DNA of 64,000 nucleotides. Source: Hahellaceae bacterium. Its GTDB lineage: Bacteria; Pseudomonadota; Gammaproteobacteria; Pseudomonadales; Oleiphilaceae. The notes under the pieces are model-generated. The model was not told where the DNA came from and ran no database searches. It worked only from the letters and a program-made list of their open reading frames with translations. Numbering within the stretch: the first letter of the stretch is position 1; each line of letters begins with the position of its first letter. Positions 33,876 through 43,084 of the stretch are shown here, one piece after another. The stretch is from the NCBI GenBank assembly GCA_016744695.1, contig JADGDV010000020.1, positions 1-64,000 on the forward strand, read 5' to 3'. The translations under genes and the position numbers were made by a program.

Positions 33876-36533
33876 ATGAAAGACGCTCAGCCACGTACTA
33901 TTTTCTTGAAAGATTATAAGGTCCCTCCTTTTTTGATTGATGAAACAGTGTTGCACTTTGACCTGTTTGAAGAGAGGGCTATGGTGGTATCTCGTATGAA
34001 TATGCGCAGAAATCCAGAATCAGATACTGGCTCAAGTGCCTTGTTTCTTGATGGTGTGGACCTTGAACTCAAGTCTCTCGTTTTAGATGGTGTTCATTTA
34101 TCACCTGATCAGTATGAGTTAGTTCAAGATGGACTTAATATATTGGTTGTACCTGACCAGTTCGTGCTTGAGTGTACAACAGAAATAAAGCCCCATGAAA
34201 ATACATGTCTTGAAGGGCTTTATAAATCATCTTCAATGTTTTGTACTCAGTGTGAGGCAGAAGGCTTTCGCCGAATTACGTATTATCTAGACCGTCCTGA
34301 TGTTATGTCGCGTTTCACTACAACAGTGCGTGCTGATAAACAGCTATACCCTGTGTTGCTGTCTAACGGTAATGAAATCGATCGGGGTGATTTAGACGCT
34401 GGTCGTCACTTTGTCACTTGGGAGGATCCATTTCGTAAACCTTGCTATTTATTTGCCTTGGTAGCTGGTGATTTAGTGTGTGTGTCTGATGAATACGTAA
34501 CGATGTCCGGTCGTAAGGTCGACCTTCATATGTTTGTTGAGCCTCAGAATAAAGAGAAATGTGGGCATGGTTTAAGCTCACTTAAGGCATCAATGAAGTG
34601 GGATGAAGATGTTTATGGCAGAGAGTATGACCTTGATATCTTCATGATAGTTGCTGTTGATGACTTTAATATGGGGGCAATGGAAAATAAAGGATTGAAT
34701 ATATTTAACTCATCCTGTGTTTTAGCTAAATCTGACACTGCAACCGATGCTACTTATCAGCGCATTGAAGCGATTGTAGCGCATGAATATTTTCATAATT
34801 GGTCAGGTAACCGTGTGACCTGTCGAGACTGGTTTCAGTTAAGTCTTAAAGAAGGCTTTACTGTTTTTAGAGATGCAGAGTTTTCAGCGGATATGAACTC
34901 CCGAACAGTGAAGCGAATTGAAGATGTAAACCTACTTAGAACGGCGCAGTTTGCGGAAGATGCAGGGCCTATGTCTCACCCTATTCGACCCGCTTCATTT
35001 ATGGAAATTTCAAATTTTTATACGCTGACTATTTATGAAAAAGGCGCTGAGGTAGTAGGGATGATTCATCGCCTTTTGGGGGCGGAGGATTTCCGTAAGG
35101 GCAGTGATCTCTACTTTGAACGTCATGATGGGCAGGCAGTAACCACTGATGACTTTGTTCTGGCAATGGAAGACGCCAGCGGCAAGGATCTTAGTCAATT
35201 CAGGTTATGGTATGAGCAGGCTGGAACCCCGGTTGTAACTGTTGAAGGTATTTATGATGAAACTGTGCAAACATATACCTTGCGTTTAACTCAATCTTGC
35301 CCTACCACGCCTGGTCAGGCAAATAAAAAACCACTTCATATACCGTTTGCTTTTGCGTTACTCGACAGTAATGGCTGCAATATTCCGCTTATTGAAGGGG
35401 ATGATGCGAGCTTATCGAATGCGCCTAGAGAAAGAGTGCTTAATTTTGTAGAAGCTGAGCAGGTATTTGTTTTTCAGCATATAGAAAAACCGCCGGAACC
35501 ATCGTTATTGAGGGGGTTTTCTGCGCCGGTAAGGCTGCAATATTCATATAGCCGTGATCAGTTATTGTTTTTAATGTCTAATGATACCGATGGGTTTAAT
35601 CGTTGGGATGCAGGGCAGAAGTTAGCCGTTGATATTATTCAATCTTTAGCGAAAGATTATAGAGCCGACAAGCCGCTTAATGTTGATGGGCGACTAATTG
35701 AGGCTTATCGGGGGCTGCTGATTAGCGAGTCTATAGATAAGGCTCTACTGTCTAAAATGTTACTTCTACCCTCCGAATCATACTTGATTGAATTAGCGGA
35801 TGTTGCAGATGTAGATGCTATTCATTATGCGAGAAATCATGTTAGAAACACCCTGGCAAGCGCACTTAAAGTGGAGTTGCTTCACTGCTATCACGCTAAT
35901 ACCAGTGATAATGGTGACTACAGTGTTGATTTTAGGTCTATAGCTAAGCGTGCTTTAAGGAACGCAGCTTTGAGTGTGCTGTTATCTAATGGTGATAGTG
36001 ATGCGCTTAAGCTAGCAACAAAACAGTTCTCAAGTGCATTAAATATGACCGATGAAAGTGCATCGCTCATTGCTCTGGTTAACTCTGACTTTACTGTTGA
36101 GAGAGATGCAGCGTTGATTGCATTTTATCAGAAATGGAAAGCCGACCCTCAAGTGGTTGAGCAGTGGTTGGCCATTCAGTCTGGAAGTGCAAAAACGGGC
36201 ACACTAGAGCATGTCGAACAGCTTATGCAGCATGAAGCGTTTGATATTAAAAACCCAAACAAAGTGCGTTCAGTGGTGGGTGTGTTTTGTAATCAAAGTT
36301 TAATTAACTTTCATGACTCTACAGGAAGTGGGTACCGATTTTTATCGAAGCAGGTTATTGAGCTTAATAAACTTAACCCTCAAATTGCTTCAAGATTAGT
36401 TACACCGTTAACGAGATGGAGAAAATATGATAAAAATAGGCAGGGGCTTATGCTGCATGAGTTGCAGCGTATTTTAGAGCAAGAAGGCCTGTCAAAAGAC
36501 GTCTATGAGGTAGTGTCTAAAAGTATAAAATAA
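33876..36533 (+). CDS. pepN: Aminopeptidase N
   Basis: The product, 885 residues, is an M1 metallopeptidase that removes N-terminal residues from peptides. GAMENKG is the substrate-anchoring motif, and HEYFH (His303, Glu304, His307) with a downstream Glu binds zinc. It has the M1 length and the usual long helical C-terminal domain. It follows DUF2797 by 37 bp. Confidence 0.97.
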   Translation: MKDAQPRTIFLKDYKVPPFLIDETVLHFDLFEERAMVVSRMNMRRNPESDTGSSALFLDGVDLELKSLVLDGVHLSPDQYELVQDGLNILVVPDQFVLECTTEIKPHENTCLEGLYKSSSMFCTQCEAEGFRRITYYLDRPDVMSRFTTTVRADKQLYPVLLSNGNEIDRGDLDAGRHFVTWEDPFRKPCYLFALVAGDLVCVSDEYVTMSGRKVDLHMFVEPQNKEKCGHGLSSLKASMKWDEDVYGREYDLDIFMIVAVDDFNMGAMENKGLNIFNSSCVLAKSDTATDATYQRIEAIVAHEYFHNWSGNRVTCRDWFQLSLKEGFTVFRDAEFSADMNSRTVKRIEDVNLLRTAQFAEDAGPMSHPIRPASFMEISNFYTLTIYEKGAEVVGMIHRLLGAEDFRKGSDLYFERHDGQAVTTDDFVLAMEDASGKDLSQFRLWYEQAGTPVVTVEGIYDETVQTYTLRLTQSCPTTPGQANKKPLHIPFAFALLDSNGCNIPLIEGDDASLSNAPRERVLNFVEAEQVFVFQHIEKPPEPSLLRGFSAPVRLQYSYSRDQLLFLMSNDTDGFNRWDAGQKLAVDIIQSLAKDYRADKPLNVDGRLIEAYRGLLISESIDKALLSKMLLLPSESYLIELADVADVDAIHYARNHVRNTLASALKVELLHCYHANTSDNGDYSVDFRSIAKRALRNAALSVLLSNGDSDALKLATKQFSSALNMTDESASLIALVNSDFTVERDAALIAFYQKWKADPQVVEQWLAIQSGSAKTGTLEHVEQLMQHEAFDIKNPNKVRSVVGVFCNQSLINFHDSTGSGYRFLSKQVIELNKLNPQIASRLVTPLTRWRKYDKNRQGLMLHELQRILEQEGLSKDVYEVVSKSIK

Positions 36534-36679
36534 CAAAATCGTCCTTTGGACTGATAGACAGATGCTGAAAATGTGCTAAAAATATATATATTAAACAGTA
36601 ATAAAGCTACTCACAGTTAGAGTTCGAGTGAGTTCTTTTTAACTACTAATCATCAATTTGATTTGTACTAGGTAATGAT

Positions 36680-38062
36680 ATGCAGAAAAGAAAAGTACTG
36701 CTAAGCGGCTTAATTGCGCTCTCACTTTTTTCAATGGGAGCAAATGCAAAAGTCTCTTCTCAGGAAGCTCAAAAACTTAAAGGTGAGTTAACGCCTTTTG
36801 GTGGAATCAAGGCAGGAAATGAAGAAAAAACGATTCCTGAGTGGGCTGGTGGAATAACAACCCCTCCTGATGGTTATAAGAAGTCGGGCCAGCATCATAT
36901 TAACCCGTTTCCTGATGATAAGGTGCTTTTCACGATTACGTCTCAAAATGTCGAGAAGTACAAAGACAAATTGACGCAGGGGCAGTTAGCACTTTTCAAA
37001 ACATACCCAACTACGTACAAAATGCCTGTTTATGAAACACGAAGGACTCATGCTGCCCCTGAGTGGGTGGCAGATAACGTGTTGAAGAACGCAACGACAG
37101 GTGAGCTAGTTAGAGGTGGGAATGGCATCAAAAATAGTTATGGTGGCATTCCTTTTCCTATATTAAGTGGTGATGAGAGTCAGAAGGGTGTTCAGGCGAT
37201 TTGGAATCATAATACTCGCTGGCGTGGGGTGTTTGTCACTCGTCGCTCTTCAGAAGTAAATGTTCAACGTAACGGTGATTATACCCTTGTTACATCTCAA
37301 CAAGAGTTGTTTTTTAATTACTATAATCCAAAGGGCAATGAAAAGAAGTTAAAGAATATTCTTTTCTACTACCTGTCATTTACAAAGTCTCCAGCTCGTT
37401 TAGCGGGTGGTGCTATTTTGATTCATGAAACGATGGATCAAGTTAAGGAGCCTCGCCAAGCTTGGGGTTATAACTCAGGCCAGCGCCGTGTTCGTCGAGC
37501 ACCAAACCTGGCTTATGATTCACCTATCGCAGCATCTGATAATTTACGTACGGCTGATGATACCGATATGTATAACGGATCGCCAAATAGGTATGACATG
37601 ACTTATAAAGGCTTAAAGGAAGTTTATATTCCTTATAACAGCTACAAAATGAGTCAGGGAGATGTTAAATACAAAGATTTGTTAGGTGTATCACATATTA
37701 ATCCAGACTTAACTCGTTGGGAGTTACATAGAGTCCACGTTGTAGAGGCTAACCTGAAGGAAGGCTCACGCCATATTTATAAAAAGCGTGTCTTCTACAT
37801 GGATGAAGATAGCTGGAATGTCACAATGGTAGATCAATACGACAACCGTGGAGAGTTGTGGCGTGTAAGTGTTGCGTTTCTGAAAAACTTCTATGAGTTG
37901 CCAGGTGTTTGGACTGCGCTTGATGTGTTTTATGACTTGCAGGCTCGCCGTTATCATGTTCAGGGTCTTGATTCGGAAGAACGAGAGACGCGTATATTTG
38001 AAAATAAAATACCTAATAAACGTTACTTTAAGCCATCTTCTCTACGTAGAAGGGGTCGATAA
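36680..38062 (+). CDS. DUF1329 outer-membrane-associated protein
   Basis: The product has 460 residues with a signal peptide ending at GANAK. The DUF1329 pattern is present: LTPFGGIKAGNE, WAGGITTPPDGYK, NPFPDDKVLFTIT, and late DMTYKGLKEVYIPYNSYK. The family has a beta-rich lipid-binding-like fold and commonly neighbours DUF1302, YCF48 and MMPL genes. DUF1302 is missing here. It begins the three-gene export module and is followed by a hairpin before the next gene. Confidence 0.88.
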   Translation: MQKRKVLLSGLIALSLFSMGANAKVSSQEAQKLKGELTPFGGIKAGNEEKTIPEWAGGITTPPDGYKKSGQHHINPFPDDKVLFTITSQNVEKYKDKLTQGQLALFKTYPTTYKMPVYETRRTHAAPEWVADNVLKNATTGELVRGGNGIKNSYGGIPFPILSGDESQKGVQAIWNHNTRWRGVFVTRRSSEVNVQRNGDYTLVTSQQELFFNYYNPKGNEKKLKNILFYYLSFTKSPARLAGGAILIHETMDQVKEPRQAWGYNSGQRRVRRAPNLAYDSPIAASDNLRTADDTDMYNGSPNRYDMTYKGLKEVYIPYNSYKMSQGDVKYKDLLGVSHINPDLTRWELHRVHVVEANLKEGSRHIYKKRVFYMDEDSWNVTMVDQYDNRGELWRVSVAFLKNFYELPGVWTALDVFYDLQARRYHVQGLDSEERETRIFENKIPNKRYFKPSSLRRRGR

Positions 38063-38074
38063 TAATAAAGTTTG

Positions 38075-38105
38075 TAGAGAAAGAAGCGCTTAGTTTCTTT
38101 CTCTA
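38075..38105 (+). terminator. Hairpin after the DUF1329 gene
   Basis: Perfect 11-bp stem TAGAGAAAGAA / TTCTTTCTCTA with a 9-base loop, 12 bases after the stop codon. There is no pure T-run after it, so it may be a processing or attenuation hairpin that reduces expression of the downstream YCF48 and MMPL genes. Confidence 0.5.
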
Positions 38106-38191
38106 TTTACAAATTAAGCAAGGGATTAGTTGCGAACGAAGCGGATTTTACTATCCTAAATGATAATATTGGTATAACAAAGGCTTCTCTA

Positions 38192-39337
38192 ATGAGACAT
38201 TGCTTCCGAAAACCATTAACAAAGTTATTGGTTTTTTCTTTATTTCCAGTTCTTTTTTTATCAAAGAGCTACGCATTAGATGACGTGTTAGATGCACCTT
38301 CAATGAAAACTAACTTGGCAGCAGAGGCTCTTTTGTTAGATGTTGCTGCTGCGGGTGAGCGAATTGTTGCGGTGGGTGAGCGTGGTCATATTATTTACTC
38401 CGATGATCAAGGTGTTAAATGGACGCAGGCTCAAGTACCTGTCTCTGTTTCTTTGACTGCGGTTTATTTTCCTACTGATACACATGGTTGGGCTGTCGGG
38501 CATGGCGCAATTATTTTACATTCTTCAGATGCAGGGGAAACCTGGAAAAAGCAATTTGATGGAAATAAGGCCAACCAAGAGGTTATTGATCAGTCCGAAA
38601 AGAGTATTGCTACTTTAGAGTCGGCTTTAGAGTCAGCTCCTGAGAGCCAGCAAGAAGATTTAGAAATGCAGCTTGAAGAGGCGCAGTTTGGCCTTGAGGA
38701 TTCTCAGTTTGATGCTGAGGTAGGGCCTAGTAAGCCACTACTTGATATTTTATTTTTAAATGATCAAGAAGGATTTGCCGTTGGTGCTTACGGGTTTTTC
38801 TTTAAAACCGAAGATGGCGGGAAAAGCTGGTTCAATGTTTCAGATCGTATCGATAACAAAGATGGATTTCATCTAAATGCTATTGCACAGGTTACTGGTG
38901 GTTCAATTTTTATTGCTGGTGAAGCGGGGTTAGTGTTTAGAAGTAATGATAATGGTGATAGCTGGGTAAGTTTGGATAGCCCTTATGATGGATCTTTTTT
39001 TGGCACCAGCGGGACTGGCAATGTTAATGAGGTCTTGGTTTTTGGTCTTAGAGGAAATCTATACAGGTCAATTGATTTAGGTGCCAACTGGATTCGTATC
39101 GATAGCGATAATGAAGCAACCTTAATTGCGGCTAAGGATGATGCTGATGGCATTATTACTGTGGTTGGTAATTCGGGTATTGTTTTGGTTAGTGGTGATT
39201 CAGGAGAGTCTTTTCAGTCGGTTATTAGAGAAAATCGTAAAGCCGTAAACTCTGTACTTTTACTGGAGAATGGAAATCTCCTGTTGGTTGGAGAGCATGG
39301 TGTAGATATTAGTGGTCCATCTGGGCGCAATCTGTAA
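38192..39337 (+). CDS. YCF48-like beta-propeller protein
   Basis: The product has 381 residues with a signal peptide. BNR-type repeats (SDDQGVKWTQ, SSDAGETWKK, TEDGGKSWFN, SNDNGDSWVS, SIDLGANWIR, SGDSGESFQS) form the blades of a propeller. An acidic helical insert lies near residues 132-180 between blades. YCF48 is known from photosystem II assembly, but bacterial relatives occur next to DUF1329 and MMPL genes. Possibly a periplasmic adaptor of the exporter. 42 bp before the MMPL gene. Confidence 0.85.
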   Translation: MRHCFRKPLTKLLVFSLFPVLFLSKSYALDDVLDAPSMKTNLAAEALLLDVAAAGERIVAVGERGHIIYSDDQGVKWTQAQVPVSVSLTAVYFPTDTHGWAVGHGAIILHSSDAGETWKKQFDGNKANQEVIDQSEKSIATLESALESAPESQQEDLEMQLEEAQFGLEDSQFDAEVGPSKPLLDILFLNDQEGFAVGAYGFFFKTEDGGKSWFNVSDRIDNKDGFHLNAIAQVTGGSIFIAGEAGLVFRSNDNGDSWVSLDSPYDGSFFGTSGTGNVNEVLVFGLRGNLYRSIDLGANWIRIDSDNEATLIAAKDDADGIITVVGNSGIVLVSGDSGESFQSVIRENRKAVNSVLLLENGNLLLVGEHGVDISGPSGRNL

Positions 39338-39379
39338 ATAATAATGAATTTTTTCGCTTCTAAGCAAGAGGAATAGTGA

Positions 39380-41776
39380 ATGTCAAACCCCAAGCATGAT
39401 AAGGGTGAACACTATCTACTGACACCGAAGGCAGAGCCCTTCCTTGAACGGGTTATTTTTAATAACCGGTTTGTTATATTGGTAATGTTTTTATTTTTAA
39501 CCGCCTTTTTGGGTTATAACGCCGTTAAGATTAAACCTGATGCCTCTTTTGAGCGACTAATACCGCTTGAGCATCCTTTTATTATAAATATGCTCGATAA
39601 TCGAGATGATTTAAAAAACCTGGGTAACTCCATTAAAATTGCTATAGCAGTTGAAGAAGGAGATATATTTACTGAAGAGTACATGGCTACACTTCAGAAA
39701 ATAAGTGATGAAATGTTCGATTTATCGGGTGTTGACCGTTCAGGGCTGAAGTCGCTTTGGACACCCAATGTTCGTTGGGTTGAAGTAACTGAGGAAGGAT
39801 TTCAGGGGGGCCCCGTTATACCTGATGGCTATAATGGTTCAAGAGATAGCTTAGAAAGTTTAAGGCAAAACATCCTTAAATCAGGTCAGGTGGGAAGCCT
39901 AGTTGCTGATAACTTTAAATCTACCATTATCTATGCACCTCTTTTTGAGATTAACCCTGAAACAAATGAGCCTCTGGATTACAAGGCGTTTTCACTAGAG
40001 CTTGAGGCAAAAATTCGAGCTAAGTACGGTGAGCCTAACCCCAATATTAATGTTCATATTATTGGTTTTGCTAAAAAAGTAGGTGACTTAATTGAAGGCA
40101 TAGGCTCAATTGCTATGTTTGCTTTGATAACCATAGGGCTTACTGCGGTTTTCTTGTTTTGGTATTCTCGCTGCTTAGTCGGAACTTTTGTTCCTATATT
40201 CACATCACTTGTTGCTGTGTTTTGGCAGTTGGGTATTTTAAAGCTGCTAGGCTATGGCATAGACCCTTACTCTGTCTTGGTTCCTTTTTTAGTCTTTGCA
40301 ATAGGAATTAGTCACGGGGTTCAAATTGTTAATCAAATGGCGGTAGAGTCAGCTAAAGGCTTTGATGCCATGACCTCTGCTCGATTATCGTTTCGGCAAC
40401 TCTATATACCCGGAATGTTGGCGCTGGTCAGTGATGCTATAGGATTCTTGACGCTGCTCTTTATACAAATTGATGTTATCAGAGATTTGGCGGTAGCTGC
40501 TGGAGTGGGTGTTGCTGTAATTATTATCACTAATCTTGTATTACATCCGCTGATTATGTCGTATGTAGGGATTAGTAAGGGTGGTATTAAGCACGTTCAA
40601 AATCATGGTGAGAAACAAGATCGTAAGTGGCGTTTAATGTCATTTTTCTCTCATCCTAGTGTTGCGCCAATCTCAATTCTGATTGCTGTACTTGGTTTCG
40701 GTCTTGGTATTTATTATCAAAAAGACTTAAAAATAGGTGATTTGGATAAAGGGGCTCCTGAGCTAAGAGCCGACTCTCGTTATAACCTTGATAATGAATA
40801 CATCATCAGTAATTACAGTACCAGTGCTGATGTTTTAGTTATTATGGTTGAAACTGAGAAAGAGAAGTGCTCAGACTACGGTGTAATGAATGCCATGGAT
40901 AAGCTTCAGTGGACACTGGAAAATACTCCAGGTGTAGAATCTACTGCGTCATTAGTCACCGTATCTAAACTGGTTACTAAAGCCCTTAATGAAGGTAACT
41001 TTAAATGGTTTGAGTTATCTCGTAATCAATCAATCATTAACTCTTCAATTCAACGAGCGCCTTCTGGATTAGTTAACACTAATTGCGATATGACGCCTGT
41101 ACTGGCCTTCTTGAAGGACCATAAGGCAGAAACGCTGAAGGAAGTTATTGCTGCAGTTGAGTTATTTGTCGATCAAAACCCAAGTGAAGACTTCAAGTTT
41201 TTACTGGGCGCAGGTAATGCGGGTGTAGAAGCGGCGACGAATCAAGTCATATCTAAAGCTAAAGATATGATGCTGTTCTTTGTTTATGCTGTGGTGAGTA
41301 CTTTATGTTTTATTACCTTCCGTTCTATCCGCGCTGTTATTTGTATTGTTACACCGCTGGCATTAACGTCAGTGCTGTGTGAGGCTTTAATGGCTCAGTT
41401 AGGTATTGGAATAAAGGTAGCGACATTGCCTGTTATTGCTCTGGGTGTAGGTATCGGTGTTGATTACGGTATTTATATATACACTAAGCTTGAGAAGTTG
41501 CTTATGGAAGGAAAGCCTTTACAAGAAGCGTACTTCGAAACACTCCGCACAACGGGTAAAGCAGTTTCATTTACCGGTGTAACCTTAGGTGTTGGTGTAT
41601 TTACCTGGATCTTCTCCCCCATTAAATTCCAAGCAGATATGGGAATCTTGTTATTCTTCATGTTTATCTGGAATATGGTAGGTTCAATTTGGTTACTACC
41701 TGCACTCGCTAGGTTCCTTTTGCGTCCTGATAAGATGGCAGCAAAAGCTAGGGCCGTAGAGGCGGAAGGAAACTAA
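39380..41776 (+). CDS. RND/MMPL-family exporter
   Basis: The product has 798 residues. One N-terminal helix (FVILVMFLFLTAFLGYNAV) is followed by a periplasmic domain, five to six helices (250-420), a second periplasmic domain and a second helix bundle (630-790). Motif GIGVDYGIYIYTKLEK is typical of RND TM repeats. It resembles hopanoid/lipid exporters (HpnN-like). The substrate is unknown, but a hydrophobic lipid is likely. Confidence 0.88.
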   Translation: MSNPKHDKGEHYLLTPKAEPFLERVIFNNRFVILVMFLFLTAFLGYNAVKIKPDASFERLIPLEHPFIINMLDNRDDLKNLGNSIKIAIAVEEGDIFTEEYMATLQKISDEMFDLSGVDRSGLKSLWTPNVRWVEVTEEGFQGGPVIPDGYNGSRDSLESLRQNILKSGQVGSLVADNFKSTIIYAPLFEINPETNEPLDYKAFSLELEAKIRAKYGEPNPNINVHIIGFAKKVGDLIEGIGSIAMFALITIGLTAVFLFWYSRCLVGTFVPIFTSLVAVFWQLGILKLLGYGIDPYSVLVPFLVFAIGISHGVQIVNQMAVESAKGFDAMTSARLSFRQLYIPGMLALVSDAIGFLTLLFIQIDVIRDLAVAAGVGVAVIIITNLVLHPLIMSYVGISKGGIKHVQNHGEKQDRKWRLMSFFSHPSVAPISILIAVLGFGLGIYYQKDLKIGDLDKGAPELRADSRYNLDNEYIISNYSTSADVLVIMVETEKEKCSDYGVMNAMDKLQWTLENTPGVESTASLVTVSKLVTKALNEGNFKWFELSRNQSIINSSIQRAPSGLVNTNCDMTPVLAFLKDHKAETLKEVIAAVELFVDQNPSEDFKFLLGAGNAGVEAATNQVISKAKDMMLFFVYAVVSTLCFITFRSIRAVICIVTPLALTSVLCEALMAQLGIGIKVATLPVIALGVGIGVDYGIYIYTKLEKLLMEGKPLQEAYFETLRTTGKAVSFTGVTLGVGVFTWIFSPIKFQADMGILLFFMFIWNMVGSIWLLPALARFLLRPDKMAAKARAVEAEGN

Positions 41777-41781
41777 CTATT

Positions 41782-41810
41782 AAAAAGCCCGTTAATCGGG
41801 CTTTTTTTTA
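41782..41810 (+). terminator. Intrinsic terminator after the MMPL gene
   Basis: Stem AAAAAGCCCG / CGGGCTTTTT with a 5-base loop and a long T-run, 6 bases after the stop. It separates the export module from the TRAP operon. Confidence 0.92.
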
Positions 41811-41948
41811 TTTTTAAGAGTACTATTATTCTTAAAATACCACTAAGTACTTTATTTTATTGTCTTTATAGGCTAATTTTTAACTGATAACGATTCACTC
41901 TTCCGTATGAGAAGAGAATTAATTAATTAATAAAAAAGGAAAACCAGA

Positions 41949-42935
41949 ATGGCTCTAAAAACGAAAATAGCTTCAATGATTGTTGCAGCTACAGTAGGCA
42001 TCACTGCTTTTTCCGCTGTGAATGCAGCGCCTAAGGAACAACGTTTTATCACTATTGGTACAGGTGGAGTAACGGGTGTTTATTATCCAACCGGCGGAGC
42101 TATTTGTCGTTTGGTTAATAAATCACGTAAAGAGCATGGCATCCGTTGTTCTGTCGAGAGTACTGGCGGTTCAATTTATAATTTGAATACCATTAGAGAG
42201 GGTGAGTTGGATATGGGTGTTGCCCAGTCTGATTGGCAATATCATGCTTATAATGGAACGAGCAAATTTAAAACAGTAGGGGCTAACAAAGACTTGCGCG
42301 CTGTCTTTTCTGTTCACCCAGAACCTTTTACGGTAATTGCTCGTAAAGACTCCGGTATTAAAAAGTTTGAAGATCTTAAAGGTAAAAAAGTTAATGTTGG
42401 TAACCCAGGGTCTGGTCAGCGCGGAACGATTGAAGTTCTGATGGCTGAAATGGGCTGGACAATGAAAGACTTTAAACTTATGTCTGAGCTTAAAGCGTCT
42501 GAGCAGTCTAAAGCACTTTGTGACAACAAGATTGATGCAATGGTTTACACCGTAGGTCATCCGTCAGGAGCAATCAAAGAGGCAACTACTTCATGTGATA
42601 GCGTCGTTGTTGAAGTGAGTGGTCCTGTCGTAGATAAACTGATTAAAGATAACCCTTATTACCGTACAGCCTCCATTCCTGGTGGAATGTACCGTGGTAA
42701 TGATAGCGATGTATCAACATTTGGTGTAGGTGCTACATTTGTGAGCTCATCTGCAGTGCCTGAAGATGTGATTTATCAAGTTGTAAAGGCTGTATTTGAA
42801 AACTTTGACAGCTTTAAGCGTCTTCATCCAGCATTTGAAAACTTAGATAAAGAAGCCATGGTTAAAGATGGGCTTTCTGCTCCGTTACACCCTGGTGCAG
42901 TTAAGTACTATAAAGAAGTCGGATTAATTAAGTAA
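41949..42935 (+). CDS. TAXI-family TRAP solute receptor
   Basis: The product has 328 residues with a signal peptide ending NAAPK. The TAXI pattern is [20 protein letters not shown], then [12 protein letters not shown] and MGVAQSDWQ. It captures a small carboxylate in the periplasm; the ligand is unknown (some relatives bind glutamate). It is followed by a strong hairpin, then the permease gene. Confidence 0.92.
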   Translation: MALKTKIASMIVAATVGITAFSAVNAAPKEQRFITIGTGGVTGVYYPTGGAICRLVNKSRKEHGIRCSVESTGGSIYNLNTIREGELDMGVAQSDWQYHAYNGTSKFKTVGANKDLRAVFSVHPEPFTVIARKDSGIKKFEDLKGKKVNVGNPGSGQRGTIEVLMAEMGWTMKDFKLMSELKASEQSKALCDNKIDAMVYTVGHPSGAIKEATTSCDSVVVEVSGPVVDKLIKDNPYYRTASIPGGMYRGNDSDVSTFGVGATFVSSSAVPEDVIYQVVKAVFENFDSFKRLHPAFENLDKEAMVKDGLSAPLHPGAVKYYKEVGLIK

Positions 42936-42949
42936 AAATATGTGTTTAT

Positions 42950-42977
42950 AACAAAGGGGGAGATATTCCCCTTTGTT
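42950..42977 (+). terminator. Hairpin between receptor and permease genes
   Basis: Perfect 10-bp stem AACAAAGGGG / CCCCTTTGTT with an 8-base loop, 15 bases after the stop. Such hairpins usually let the receptor be made in excess over the permease. The weak T content after it suggests partial termination or RNA protection. Confidence 0.7.
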
Positions 42978-43084
42978 ATTTTAAATGAACAATATTTTTT
43001 AATAATACCTTGTTGTTTTGGATTCAGGGTGTCTCTAAAAGAGATTGTAACTAAGTCCGATTCAAATACAGAGACCCCCTCATC

